A stretch of 64,000 nucleotides of DNA from Streptococcus mitis. Its GTDB lineage: Bacteria > Bacillota > Bacilli > Lactobacillales > Streptococcaceae. Made by a program: the position numbers and the translations under genes. The DNA lies in contig NZ_JPFU01000013.1 in the NCBI RefSeq assembly GCF_000722695.1, positions 434,001 through 498,000 on the forward strand. The letters are read 5' to 3'. Positions 20,231-28,014 of this stretch are shown in pieces (the stretch's first letter is position 1; every line of letters begins with the position of its first letter). A model generated the notes under the pieces. The model did no database searches, was not told where the DNA came from, and was given only the letters and a program-made list of their open reading frames with translations.

Positions 20231-20764
20231 TTTTTTTAATTCCAAGAATGCCATCTTGACTAGATGGTTTTCTTGTCCATTGTTTGTGATGGTTAAAACC
20301 TCACCTGTCGAATCCTCTCGCATACTAAAGCTATGAAAAGCCAGGTCATCTGAGAAATAATTACTATCCACAATAGCGATTGCATATACTGGTGCGATGT
20401 GTTTGTAACTCTGATGAGTATCACCTTCACGTTGACGAATTTTTTCTAGATTTTGATTGACCTGACTGCATAAGTAAACCCACAAACGATTGATAAAAAA
20501 ATTCTGATGATGAACTTGGATTTCAATAATTACTTGCGTTCCATTATCCAACTCCGCCAAGACGTCTATACTGGTATAGAAATCCTGCGCCGAGTACGGC
20601 AGGGAAGGCAAGACGTGAATATTACTTCCCTCCAAAATAGTTACATTTCTGGCTGGTAAATCCAACATATCGCGAATAAATTGACAAGTGATTTCTGGAT
20701 TGCTAAAGATTTTCTTAGCAACCAAATCATTGGTAGGGCTGATGCCCGGATGACGTACAGTCAT
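19862..20764 (-). CDS. Rpn-family recombination-promoting nuclease / PD-(D/E)XK nuclease
   Basis: A 300-residue protein of the Rpn (PDDEXK_2) family, often mislabelled as transposase. The nuclease core has D67 and the E81-I-Q83 motif (STDVLAEL-like strand, then VIIEIQVHHQ). The C-terminus is a helical module ending MTVSEFEELLKEH. Rpn proteins are metal-dependent DNA endonucleases and can act as toxic anti-phage factors. The ATG at 20764 follows AAGGAGAG; a longer upstream frame is rejected. A TGCTATAAT promoter lies so close that the leader is only about 9 nt. Inside the gene there is a second, perfect ribosome site, and a duplicate of its 3' part follows. Confidence 0.88.
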   Translation of the reverse strand: MTVRHPGISPTNDLVAKKIFSNPEITCQFIRDMLDLPARNVTILEGSNIHVLPSLPYSAQDFYTSIDVLAELDNGTQVIIEIQVHHQNFFINRLWVYLCSQVNQNLEKIRQREGDTHQSYKHIAPVYAIAIVDSNYFSDDLAFHSFSMREDSTGEVLTITNNGQENHLVKMAFLELKKYRETSKDSIRKPWLEFFGNKPFTKQPERAISQADQLLDYKSWSEEDRKMFSQLRMREEQALLAQDYALEQAEEKGLERGKVEGSFTMLVDLVRQGLLTAEVASQQLGMTVSEFEELLKEHHK

Positions 20765-20779
20765 ACTTTCTCTCCTTTC

Positions 20780-20788
20780 ATTATAGCA
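20780..20788 (-). promoter_or_regulatory. Extended -10 promoter of the Rpn locus
   Basis: Minus strand TGCTATAAT; its 3' end lies 15 nt before the ATG, so the transcript leader would be very short and might cut into the AAGGAGAG site, weakening full-length Rpn translation. Confidence 0.6.
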
Positions 20789-20905
20789 CATTTTTAAAAC
20801 TAGGTTTACTAGATTCACTGCTACTATCTATTTATTCGGAAAAGAAAGGATAAATGAAATAGTAAATAAAAAATAAGAACAGCGGATAAGCAATAAATGT
20901 TAAGA

Positions 20906-21457
20906 TTATCTATCCTTCTTACTTATCTGGTAATAAATGAGGTCCGCAAGATAGCCTTTTCTCTCTACACCATTGGTAATAGTCTTGAGATAGGACATTC
21001 CAGCCTTCTCCATGACACGACCTGAAGCTGGGTTGAGACTGGCATATCGAGCTCTGACCTTTTGAAAGCCTGCTTGAGTAAAACAGAAGTCCAAGACAGC
21101 TTTCAAGGCCTCCGTCATCATATCATGACCCCAGTATTTCTTGCCTAGCACATAGCCAATTTCACAAGAAGAATCGTTCTCATCTATTGCAACGATGCTA
21201 ATATCTCCTATCACTTGCTCAGGGTTTTCTTTGAGGCAAATGGCCCATTTGTAATAGTTGGGATTAGCATAGGAAGCAACCCAATTTAGAATGGAGTTCC
21301 GAGTCACCTCGACATCAGGATGGGGATTCCAAGTAACATAGGTTAGATTCTCAGTAGACGAAGCCCAATTTTGAAACATGGCTTCCGCATCACTCTCCAC
21401 AAATCTTCTCAAGATTAAACGTTCTGTCTGTAACATTTGCGTACCAATAGATTTCAT
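20906..21457 (-). CDS. GNAT acetyltransferase, RimJ/RimL type
   Basis: A 183-residue N-acetyltransferase. It begins with the RimJ/L-type strand LQTERLILRRF and contains the acetyl-CoA region IGYVLGKKYWGHDMMTEALKAVLDFCF, then KVRARYASLNPASGRVMEKAGM. Such proteins modify ribosomal-protein N-termini or small amines; the substrate here is unknown. GAGGT stands 7 nt before the ATG. It is separated from nadE by three consecutive hairpin terminators, so it is transcribed alone. Confidence 0.85.
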   Translation of the reverse strand: MKSIGTQMLQTERLILRRFVESDAEAMFQNWASSTENLTYVTWNPHPDVEVTRNSILNWVASYANPNYYKWAICLKENPEQVIGDISIVAIDENDSSCEIGYVLGKKYWGHDMMTEALKAVLDFCFTQAGFQKVRARYASLNPASGRVMEKAGMSYLKTITNGVERKGYLADLIYYQISKKDR

Positions 21458-21543
21458 GGTGCTACCTCACTTTCTAATAGATGATTCTCTGTTCAATCGC
21501 CATTGAAATTTGTTTTGCTTTCGAATCTCAAGGTTGTAAGCTA

Positions 21544-21564
21544 AAAAGGTCCACCGGACCTTCT
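21544..21564. terminator. Hairpin terminator 1 of three between nadE and the GNAT gene
   Basis: GGTCC and GGACC arms with an ACC loop and flanking A/T runs. Its core and 5' flank (AAGCTAAAAAGGTCC) are repeated in the third hairpin. Confidence 0.6.
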
Positions 21565-21591
21565 TCGCTTTCTTATTTCCATGCTCGGAGT

Positions 21592-21614
21592 AAAAACCTC
21601 CACTGGAGGTTTTT
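21592..21614. terminator. Hairpin terminator 2 between nadE and the GNAT gene
   Basis: Perfect palindrome with AAAAACCTCC and GGAGGTTTTT arms around ACT; works on either strand. Confidence 0.75.
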
Positions 21615-21643
21615 CTTGCTTTTTAATTTCAGGGCAAGAAGCT

Positions 21644-21666
21644 AAAAAGGTCCCCCGGACCTTTTT
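21644..21666. terminator. Hairpin terminator 3, at the nadE stop codon
   Basis: Perfect palindrome with AAAAAGGTCC and GGACCTTTTT arms around CCC. The stem runs into the nadE stop codon. Confidence 0.8.
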
Positions 21667-22489
21667 ACTCCCAAAAGTCATCAAATACGGTGATGGGTAG
21701 GTGGCGTTTGTGTTGGCCTTTTTGCCACCAGTTTTCGATTCTTGCTTGTGCTTCTGGGCTGATTGTTTTGCCTTCTAGGTAGTCGTCAATCTCCTCATAT
21801 GTGACTCCAAGTGCGACTTCATCAGCTAGACCAGGTTTGTCTTCTTCTAGGTCTGCTGTTGGGATTTTTTCATAAAGGGCTGGGGCTGCACCTAGTTCCT
21901 TCAATAGTTGTTTTCCTTGACGTTTATTGAGGCGGAACAGGGGTAAAATATCTGCACCACCGTCACCAAACTTGGTAAAGAAACCTGTGATATTTTCCGC
22001 AGCATGGTCTGTTCCAATGACCGCTCCGCTATGAGTACCCGCAAGGGCATATTGGGCAATCATACGGCAACGAGCCTTGATATTTCCCTTGTTGAAATCT
22101 GAAACAGGACTACCTGTCGCTTCAACTGCTACTGTCATTGCGTCAGCTGATTCCTTTATATTAACTACCAAGCTGACATCTGGTCGGATAAAGGCTAGAG
22201 CTTTTTGAGCATCTGCTTCATCAGCTTGCACTCCGTATGGCAGGCGGACAGCGATAAATTTGTAGCTGTCATCTCCAGTTTCTGCTCGCAGTTCTTCCAT
22301 AGCCAGTTGAGCCAAGCGACCTGCCAAGGTTGAGTCCTGACCTCCAGAAATCCCTAGTACAAAGGTTTTTAGGAAGGGATGTTTTTTCAGGTATCTCTTT
22401 AAGAAATCAATGGAACGACGAATTTCTTCCTGGGCATCAATCACTGGTTTCACGCCCAGTTCTTGTATAATTGTTTCTTGCAAACTCAT
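21665..22489 (-). CDS. nadE: NH3-dependent NAD+ synthetase
   Basis: Amidates deamido-NAD to NAD in the last step of NAD synthesis. The protein is 274 residues, the ammonia-dependent size without a glutaminase domain. The PP-loop is [18 protein letters not shown] near residues 45-62, with [18 protein letters not shown] as the second conserved block. Its ATG overlaps the pncB stop as ATGA, with GAAGGAGAAG ahead, so it is co-translated with the salvage enzyme that makes its substrate precursor. Confidence 0.96.
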   Translation of the reverse strand: MSLQETIIQELGVKPVIDAQEEIRRSIDFLKRYLKKHPFLKTFVLGISGGQDSTLAGRLAQLAMEELRAETGDDSYKFIAVRLPYGVQADEADAQKALAFIRPDVSLVVNIKESADAMTVAVEATGSPVSDFNKGNIKARCRMIAQYALAGTHSGAVIGTDHAAENITGFFTKFGDGGADILPLFRLNKRQGKQLLKELGAAPALYEKIPTADLEEDKPGLADEVALGVTYEEIDDYLEGKTISPEAQARIENWWQKGQHKRHLPITVFDDFWE

Positions 22490-23946
22490 TCTTCTTCTCC
22501 TTCACCAAGGGCTTCCTTGCGCATTTTGTCAATCAAGTCCATCTTGTCTTGCCATACATCACGCGCCAAATCCACTGGATAATGTTGCGGATTCAGCACG
22601 CGCTTGTACTCATCCCACAACTTGTCAAATTCCTTACGGGCATAATCCTGAATCTCAGTTAAGCTAGGCAACTTGTAAATCAATTTTCCGTCTTTGAAGA
22701 TATCCACCAAGAGAGGCACGGCATCAAAATTACGAACCGTCTTCTTGATGTAGGTATAGGTCGGATGGAACATCTTGATTTCTGTCATGTCACTCACATC
22801 CACACCATCATAAGTAATGTAGTCGCCTTCTGACTTGCCTTTTTCACGACTGGTAATCCGCCACACCTGCTTCTTACCTGGCGTAGACACTTTTTCCGCA
22901 TTATTAGACAGCTTGATGGTATTGCGCATGTTACCATTTTCATCTTCGATTGCAACAATCTTGTAAACTGCACCAAGAGCTGGCTGGTCATAGGCCGTAA
23001 TCAGCTTGGTACCCACACCCCAGACATCAATCTTGGCCTTTTGCATCTTGAGGTTGAGGATGGTATTTTCATCCAAATCATTAGAAGCATAAATCTTAGC
23101 CTCTGTAAATCCAGCCTCGTCCAGTTGCTGACGAACTTTCTTGGAAATGTAGGCAATATCCCCAGAATCAATCCGAACACCCATAAAGTTAATCTGGTCT
23201 CCTAGCTCACGCGCCACCTGAATGGCCGCTGGTACACCGATACGAAGGGTGTCATAGGTATCCACAAGAAAAACGCAATTTTTGTGGGTTGCAGCGTAAG
23301 CCTTGAAGGCCTCATAGTCGTTACCATAAACCTGCACCAAGGAATGGGCATGGGTCCCCAAGACAGGAATATCAAAGAGTTTACCAGCACGCACGTTGCT
23401 AGTTCCATTGGCACCACCAATCACCGCTGCGCGTGTTCCCCAGATGGCCGCATCCATCTCTTGCGCCCGACGTGTCCCAAACTCCATCAAAGGCTCATCT
23501 TCAATGACTGAACGAATACGAGCTGCCTTAGTAGCCACCAAAGTCTGGTAGTTGACGATGTTCAAAAGGGCCGTTTCAACCAACTGACATTGGGCTAGAG
23601 GGCCTTCCACCTGCACAATAGGCTCATTAGCAAAAACCAAATCCCCTTCTTGGGCAGAACGAACCGTCAACTCCAATTTGAAATTGCGGAGATAGTCCAA
23701 GAATGCCCCATGATAGCCAAGCGACTCCAAGTAGGCGATATCACTATCTGAAAAACGCAAGTCTTCAAGATAGTTCACAATTCTTTCCAAACCAGCAAAA
23801 ACCGCATAGCCGTTGTTAAAAGGCTGTTGGCGGAAATACACCTCAAAGACCGCCTTCTTATTGTGAATCCCTTGGTCAAAGTAAACCTGCATCATATTAA
23901 TCTGGTACAAGTCCGTGTGCAATGTCAAACTATCATCTGGATACAT
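22486..23946 (-). CDS. pncB: Nicotinate phosphoribosyltransferase
   Basis: First enzyme of niacin salvage, making nicotinate mononucleotide. The 486-residue sequence has the family landmarks [14 protein letters not shown] at the N-terminus, [16 protein letters not shown] and [14 protein letters not shown]. It overlaps nadE by 4 bp and forms a two-gene NAD operon; the intermediate adenylyltransferase nadD must lie elsewhere. A TAGGAAAAG ribosome site precedes the ATG. The leader between promoter and ATG holds a 26-bp hairpin. Confidence 0.95.
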   Translation of the reverse strand: MYPDDSLTLHTDLYQINMMQVYFDQGIHNKKAVFEVYFRQQPFNNGYAVFAGLERIVNYLEDLRFSDSDIAYLESLGYHGAFLDYLRNFKLELTVRSAQEGDLVFANEPIVQVEGPLAQCQLVETALLNIVNYQTLVATKAARIRSVIEDEPLMEFGTRRAQEMDAAIWGTRAAVIGGANGTSNVRAGKLFDIPVLGTHAHSLVQVYGNDYEAFKAYAATHKNCVFLVDTYDTLRIGVPAAIQVARELGDQINFMGVRIDSGDIAYISKKVRQQLDEAGFTEAKIYASNDLDENTILNLKMQKAKIDVWGVGTKLITAYDQPALGAVYKIVAIEDENGNMRNTIKLSNNAEKVSTPGKKQVWRITSREKGKSEGDYITYDGVDVSDMTEIKMFHPTYTYIKKTVRNFDAVPLLVDIFKDGKLIYKLPSLTEIQDYARKEFDKLWDEYKRVLNPQHYPVDLARDVWQDKMDLIDKMRKEALGEGEEE

Positions 23947-23974
23947 ACTTTTCCTACTTCCTTAGCTAGAAACC

Positions 23975-24000
23975 CATGAAAATTTTCAAGAACTTTCATG
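23975..24000. other. Hairpin in the pncB-nadE leader
   Basis: CATGAAA and TTTCATG are 7-bp complementary arms in the transcribed leader. It could be an operator or an RNA element controlling the NAD salvage operon; no known family is recognised. Confidence 0.35.
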
Positions 24001-24020
24001 TATTCCAATAAATTAGTACT

Positions 24021-24029
24021 ATTATATCA
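24021..24029 (-). promoter_or_regulatory. Extended -10 promoter of pncB-nadE
   Basis: Minus strand TGATATAAT about 75 bp before the pncB ATG. Confidence 0.5.
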
Positions 24030-24061
24030 CATTTTAGCTGGATTGAGAAAAGAGTAACAAG

Positions 24062-24550
24062 CTATTCTCCACTCTCCAGTTCATCCATGTCTTGCTCAAA
24101 TTTTTTCTGAGCCCATTCGCCATAGCTCTTCAGACCGAGATTGCCGATAAAGACCCACGGAAGGTAAATGACATAAGTAATGACCCAAGCAGACAGGTAT
24201 TTAACATTCAAAGGATTATGCTGATAAATTTCTATGTTGAATTGATAATTCTGCAACATCAAGAGAGTCGTAATCGCTAAGGTTAGGAAAAAACAACCCA
24301 AAATCGTAAAATGAAAGCGACTATAATAGGTCACTCCCAGATAACGGGCACGATTGAAAAAGAACAAAATCCCTACTATCAGAGTATAGACTAGAAAATT
24401 CGGATTAAAAAGAGAGGGAGCCAATACAGCCACCAAATAGCTTAGAAGCACAAGCCCAATGAAGAGGGTAAAGGATTCTGCCCCAGCTTTATTGATTAGT
24501 TGTTCTTCTCTTTCGTCAAGTAATTGATAATGAATGAATTTATTGACCAT
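24062..24550 (-). CDS. Predicted four-helix membrane protein of a HTH-paired family
   Basis: A 162-residue membrane protein with about four hydrophobic segments (around 29-45, 50-66, 82-100 and 120-140), a charged N-terminus DEREEQLINKAGAES and an acidic tail. The family resembles small streptococcal membrane proteins of unknown function found next to YozG-like regulators. GGGAGGAAG lies before the ATG, which overlaps the 3' end of the regulator by 11 bp, so the two are made together. The function cannot be read from the sequence. Confidence 0.7.
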   Translation of the reverse strand: MVNKFIHYQLLDEREEQLINKAGAESFTLFIGLVLLSYLVAVLAPSLFNPNFLVYTLIVGILFFFNRARYLGVTYYSRFHFTILGCFFLTLAITTLLMLQNYQFNIEIYQHNPLNVKYLSAWVITYVIYLPWVFIGNLGLKSYGEWAQKKFEQDMDELESGE

Positions 24551-24749
24551 CTTCTTCCTCCCAAAATAGTTGGTCTAGGGTTTTCCCTAAACATCTGCAA
24601 ATGGACTGGCAGAGTGAGAGACTGGGATTGTATTTTCCCGCCTCTATCAAACCAATAGTCTGGCGCGTCACCCCAACAGCCTCTGCCAGTTGACCTTGTG
24701 TTAAATCAAGCTCGACTCGAGCTAATTTTAATTTTAAATTTTTAGCCAC
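24540..24749 (-). CDS. Small XRE-family HTH regulator (YozG-like), GTG start
   Basis: A 69-residue protein that is almost only a Cro/CI helix-turn-helix: LTQGQLAEAVGVTRQTIGLIE is the two-helix core, followed by a hydrophobic C-terminal helix (CRCLGKTLDQLFWEE). The frame continues 10 codons upstream to an ATG, but a perfect AAGGAGG lies 6 nt before the GTG at 24749, so GTG is preferred. It probably represses its own operon with the membrane protein. Confidence 0.85.
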   Translation of the reverse strand: MAKNLKLKLARVELDLTQGQLAEAVGVTRQTIGLIEAGKYNPSLSLCQSICRCLGKTLDQLFWEEEDGQ

Positions 24750-25134
24750 CTGCGTCCTCCTTATAATTTTAATACTCATCTACTCTTAAAAAATCCAAAA
24801 CTAACACAAGCTGTCAGCTATTTATTATAACCTCATTAATTAGCACTCCAATATTATCTTCAGCCTAAAATCAGTATGTTAGATTGTTTGAAATAAACTC
24901 CCTAGCTGGCTATTTGATTTTTTGTTTAGTATTAGCTTTAGTAGGGTCTTTTAAACGAGTTTTGATTGCTTGTATTTCTTGTTTAGTTTAGTTGGTTTCA
25001 TATCACTATTATATAATGCTTTTGGAAATGAGTCTAGCATAAGACAAAAACGTATACACAGCAAGAGCAGGAGCATAGCAAGATGACTGATTTTTTTGCT
25101 TGATTTTAAGTCTGCAAAATAATACTAAACGAAA
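24750..25134. other. Gene-free AT-rich stretch upstream of the HTH gene
   Basis: Holds the HTH promoter (24824-24851). On the minus strand at about 24919-24995 there is a short open frame reading KQEIQAIKTRLKDPTK and ending in a stop, without start or ribosome site, which looks like the tail of a decayed gene. No other coding signal was seen. Confidence 0.5.
24824..24851 (-). promoter_or_regulatory. Promoter of the HTH/membrane-protein pair
   Basis: Minus strand TTGGAG, 16-bp spacer, TATAAT, about 75 bp before the GTG start. Confidence 0.65.
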
Positions 25135-25863
25135 CTAAAATGAATACTCCTTGCTTTTCTTAAGAGTGAAAAAATACAATAAAATGATTGTAATGATTAC
25201 CACAAGATACTGACTAATAGACATCGTATTTGAAGCAACAAATACAGGTAAGGAATAAAAAGGAAGAAGTTCAATTGCTTTGATAAACAAATCATTACTA
25301 GTATTCATCATAATCGTATTTAATATATTAGGGACAAAGAGTAGTAAAGCTACTAAAATACCAAATACCAAGCCACTTTTCAATTTGTATAAATAGAAAA
25401 TGTAAGATAATAGAAAATAAAATAGGACTAACAAAATTGTATTGACTACAATGACTGCTATAAAATCTAATCCTAAAGCACCTGGAACACCCAATTTACT
25501 TACGATGACTAGTAACAAAATGCCATTCAAAGCATAAATAATGGAAACTGAGATGGCATATAGAAAATTAGACAAGACGTAAATCATCCGATTTTTCTGT
25601 TGATTATAAAATAAACTGATCGTATTGTGGGAAAAATCCCTACTAATAATTCGGTTAGCATGTATAACAGCCATTAACATACCGAGCATAGCATAAAAGT
25701 TTGAAATATGCTTAATACCAAGCGATGTCCCTTGAGTCTTTAGAATAAAGAATGTAACCAATATCGGCGGTATAAACGAGATAATCAAACCAAGATATAT
25801 TACGCCTGATGAATATAAATCTCTTATATCTTCCTTAAGAAAATTCAATTTATTTAATTTCAT
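25135..25863 (-). CDS. ABC-2 type permease subunit
   Basis: A 242-residue membrane protein with six predicted helices, for example VIYLGLIISFIPPILVTFFI and FIAVIVVNTILLVLFYFL. It fits permeases of BcrB/immunity-type exporters. GGAAGG precedes the ATG, 15 nt after the ATPase gene stop. Composition is very AT-rich, rich in Ile/Asn/Lys, unlike neighbouring core genes, suggesting recent acquisition. Substrate unknown; self-protection against a peptide antibiotic is one possibility. Confidence 0.78.
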   Translation of the reverse strand: MKLNKLNFLKEDIRDLYSSGVIYLGLIISFIPPILVTFFILKTQGTSLGIKHISNFYAMLGMLMAVIHANRIISRDFSHNTISLFYNQQKNRMIYVLSNFLYAISVSIIYALNGILLLVIVSKLGVPGALGLDFIAVIVVNTILLVLFYFLLSYIFYLYKLKSGLVFGILVALLLFVPNILNTIMMNTSNDLFIKAIELLPFYSLPVFVASNTMSISQYLVVIITIILLYFFTLKKSKEYSF

Positions 25864-25878
25864 GATTATAACCTTCCT

Positions 25879-26724
25879 TTATTTTGAACGATTTAGATAA
25901 ATATCTTTAAGCGTCTCTTTTTTAGTTTCAAAATCAACTACTTTAATAGAATTTTCGTTAAAAAATTTAAAAAGCTCACTACTTTGAATATTCCCAGACA
26001 TAGTAATTTTCAGTCCCTCTTCCTGAACAATATCCCCAAATTCTTGTTTGGTAATGAAAATGTCTTTATCTGTAGCTGATGAAAAAGCTATCTCAAACAA
26101 GCAATTATGACTATCTTTTCCTACTTTTTGGAATGTCAAAAGCCCGTTCTCCAAGAAAAGAACCCTTTCACAAATTTCTTCAATATCTTCTAATTTATGA
26201 CTCGATATTAAAATTCCCACATTTTCATGTAAAGCTAAATTTTTTAGAACCGCTAAAACTATTTGTGATGATTCAATATCTAAACCATTAGTCGGTTCAT
26301 CTAAAATCAATATATCAGGTTCCGTAACAAGAGTTAGAAGCAAAGCTAATTTTTGTTTTGTACCCAAAGAATAGGTCTTTACTTTTTTATTAATAGACTG
26401 AGTCAAATCTAACTCTTGGATCAAACTTCCAAATCTTTCTTGATTGTAATCAACACCATATAAATTTGACAAATATTTTAAATTCTCTAAACCCGTTTTA
26501 GATAAAAATAATTTTGGTTCTTCAATTAAATACCCAACATTATCACTACTTATAATATTCCCTGAAGTCGGCTGATTATTCTGAACAAGAATTTTCATCA
26601 ATGTACTCTTGCCAACTCCGTTTCTCCCTACTAGACCAACAATTTCACCCTTATTAAGTGCAAAATTTATATCTTTGAGAATGATTGAATGACCATAATG
26701 CTTACTTACATTTATAACTTCCAT
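25879..26724 (-). CDS. ABC transporter ATP-binding protein (BcrA-like)
   Basis: A 281-residue ATPase. Walker A is GRNGVGKSTLMK near residue 35, the signature is YSLGTKQKLALLL, Walker B is ILILDEPTNGLD and the switch histidine is in ISSHKLEDIEE. The ~80-residue C-terminal extension fits drug or bacteriocin-type exporters. GGAGG lies 9 nt ahead of the ATG. It forms a two-gene operon with the permease under a good sigma-70 promoter. AT-rich like its partner. Confidence 0.88.
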   Translation of the reverse strand: MEVINVSKHYGHSIILKDINFALNKGEIVGLVGRNGVGKSTLMKILVQNNQPTSGNIISSDNVGYLIEEPKLFLSKTGLENLKYLSNLYGVDYNQERFGSLIQELDLTQSINKKVKTYSLGTKQKLALLLTLVTEPDILILDEPTNGLDIESSQIVLAVLKNLALHENVGILISSHKLEDIEEICERVLFLENGLLTFQKVGKDSHNCLFEIAFSSATDKDIFITKQEFGDIVQEEGLKITMSGNIQSSELFKFFNENSIKVVDFETKKETLKDIYLNRSK

Positions 26725-26804
26725 TTTTCAATTCCTCCATTAATATTCTTGGTTTTCTCTTTGATTCTCATTAATTTTAAAAAGTTGCGCCTCTTTTCGA
26801 TATT

Positions 26805-26832
26805 ATTATATCATATATCTAACTTAATGCAA
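26805..26832 (-). promoter_or_regulatory. Promoter of the ABC transporter operon
   Basis: Minus strand TTGCAT, 16-bp spacer, TATAAT, about 80 bp before the ATPase ATG. Confidence 0.65.
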
Positions 26833-26867
26833 TATATAAATGTCTTTTTGTAACATTTTATTAACAA

Positions 26868-26900
26868 AACACTCTCTACCACAAAAAGATAGAGAGTGTT
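26868..26900 (-). terminator. Hairpin terminator
   Basis: Perfect 11-bp arms AACACTCTCTA and TAGAGAGTGTT with an 11-nt loop, followed by TTTTGTT on the minus strand. It follows the remnant frame and would end transcription from the acetyltransferase side. Confidence 0.75.
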
Positions 26901-26904
26901 AAGT

Positions 26905-27009
26905 TTAAATATAGAATTTTAAAATTTCGACAACATCGCTTCTTTTCTTAACCTGATAGACCTTGATTCCCAATTTTGGGGCTACGATTGTATTGTCCTT
27001 AATATCTTT
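26905..27009 (-). pseudogene. Short gene remnant (34 codons)
   Basis: An open frame without start codon or ribosome site, bounded upstream by an in-frame TAG. It reads KDNTIVAPKLGIKVYQVKKR then SDVVEILKFYI and ends just before a strong terminator, as the 3' end of a former gene would. The parent family is not recognised. Confidence 0.35.
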
Positions 27010-27110
27010 CTAGATTATAACTGATACTTATCGATAGTTACTCATATCCAGCAGTCCACCTTCATACTTATGTCAAGAACCCCTCTTTGCCTTATGCTTT
27101 CATATTCTAC

Positions 27111-27521
27111 TTACAAATCCTTTTGGTAATAAAATCTTTGCCCTGTGTAGGGATAGTCTTGCAAAGCAAAGACTTCCTTGTAGCCATGTTTTTGATAAAA
27201 GTCTGGCGCTTGAAACTGGTAAGTATTGACAAAGGCAAAACGACAGTTTCGATTCTTAGATTCAGTTTCTGCTTGCTGCAATAGTTTTGAACCGATTCCT
27301 TGCCCTCTCAGTTCCTCTTTTACAAATAAATACTCAATTTCCAACCAATTTCCAAAAGTCTCTGCTACTAAGCCTGCCAGGAGATTCCCCTTTTCATCTT
27401 CGACATAAAGATTAAGCGGCTCACTTTCAGCCTCTTCTCTTTTGGAACGGTTATAAACACGAATCAGATTCCCTATTTCTTGTGATTTATGGGATTCCTT
27501 ATTTTCCAATCTAAAGTACAT
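27111..27521 (-). CDS. GNAT acetyltransferase
   Basis: A 136-residue single-domain acetyltransferase. The acetyl-CoA loop is VKEELRGQGIGSKLLQQAE around residues 71-89, and the C-terminal YQKHGYKEVFAL is the usual closing strand. Substrate unknown. It is the last gene before the surface island on its left side, and the first of the two 35-bp terminator-like repeats lies just beyond its start. Confidence 0.82.
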   Translation of the reverse strand: MYFRLENKESHKSQEIGNLIRVYNRSKREEAESEPLNLYVEDEKGNLLAGLVAETFGNWLEIEYLFVKEELRGQGIGSKLLQQAETESKNRNCRFAFVNTYQFQAPDFYQKHGYKEVFALQDYPYTGQRFYYQKDL

Positions 27522-27589
27522 CTAAACCTCCTCAAACACTGTTACAGCTTGATTATAGTCTTATTTCAATAGACTGTCAAATTAGCAAA

Positions 27590-27624
27590 AGCCCACCAAC
27601 CTGAGTTGATGAGCTTCAAATTTA
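27590..27624 (-). repeat. Left copy of a 35-bp terminator-like direct repeat
   Basis: Contains CCCACCAACCTRAGYTGATG and matches 34466-34500 at 30 of 35 positions in the same orientation. Bases 27590-27615 fold into an 11-bp stem with G-U pairs and a 4-nt loop followed by TTTT on the minus strand, so it also terminates the surface operon. Confidence 0.75.
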
Positions 27625-27630
27625 ATACTA

Positions 27631-28014
27631 TCACTGCTTATATTCTTTTAATTTATAATTCGATAAATAAGACTTCAACCCTTCTAAATCTGTCGTAGTA
27701 TTAAACTGCAATTTCTCTAGCTTATTCATATCTACACTTCCATCTTTTTTGACTCCTGATGCATAACCATAATCTTTAAAATGAGTTTCTTTAGACCCAT
27801 CCGACTTGGTTTCAGTAACTTTATAGATGATGCTTAGACCAATAATATTTTCATAAGCACTGTCACTTGATGAAAATATTCCTAAGTAAGTTCCTTGAGG
27901 TTCTAGGGTATAAGAAGATGAAGAGCTATTCTTGTTTTCAGACTTACTGTAGTCATCAATTTTCTTAAGAATATCCTTTAATCCCTTATTATTTGATCCA
28001 TTTACCAGATCCAT
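27631..28014 (-). CDS. Orphan C-terminal fragment or small protein at the end of the surface operon
   Basis: A 127-residue frame overlapping the last 26 bp of the choline-binding protein gene in another frame. It starts MDLVNGSNNKGLKDILKKID, continues with a Ser-rich stretch and then a folded-looking part (GTYLGIFSSSDSAYENIIG, YKVTETKSDGSKETHF). It has no signal peptide and no convincing ribosome site at the ATG, so it may be the 3' end of a lost lipoprotein or surface protein gene fused behind the choline-binding gene, or may be translated by termination-reinitiation. Family not recognised. Confidence 0.45.
   Translation of the reverse strand: MDLVNGSNNKGLKDILKKIDDYSKSENKNSSSSSYTLEPQGTYLGIFSSSDSAYENIIGLSIIYKVTETKSDGSKETHFKDYGYASGVKKDGSVDMNKLEKLQFNTTTDLEGLKSYLSNYKLKEYKQ

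Larger units (their letters stand above)
26725..27110. other. Gene-free AT-rich stretch with promoter, hairpin and remnant
   Basis: Contains the ABC operon promoter, a perfect hairpin at 26868-26900 and a short coding remnant at 26905-27009. The rest shows no gene. Confidence 0.6.

Noticed and set aside
19862..20764. Annotation of the Rpn gene as a transposase of an insertion sequence.
   Set aside because: There is no terminal inverted repeat or target duplication, and the D-x(n)-E-I-Q core fits the PD-(D/E)XK nuclease family.
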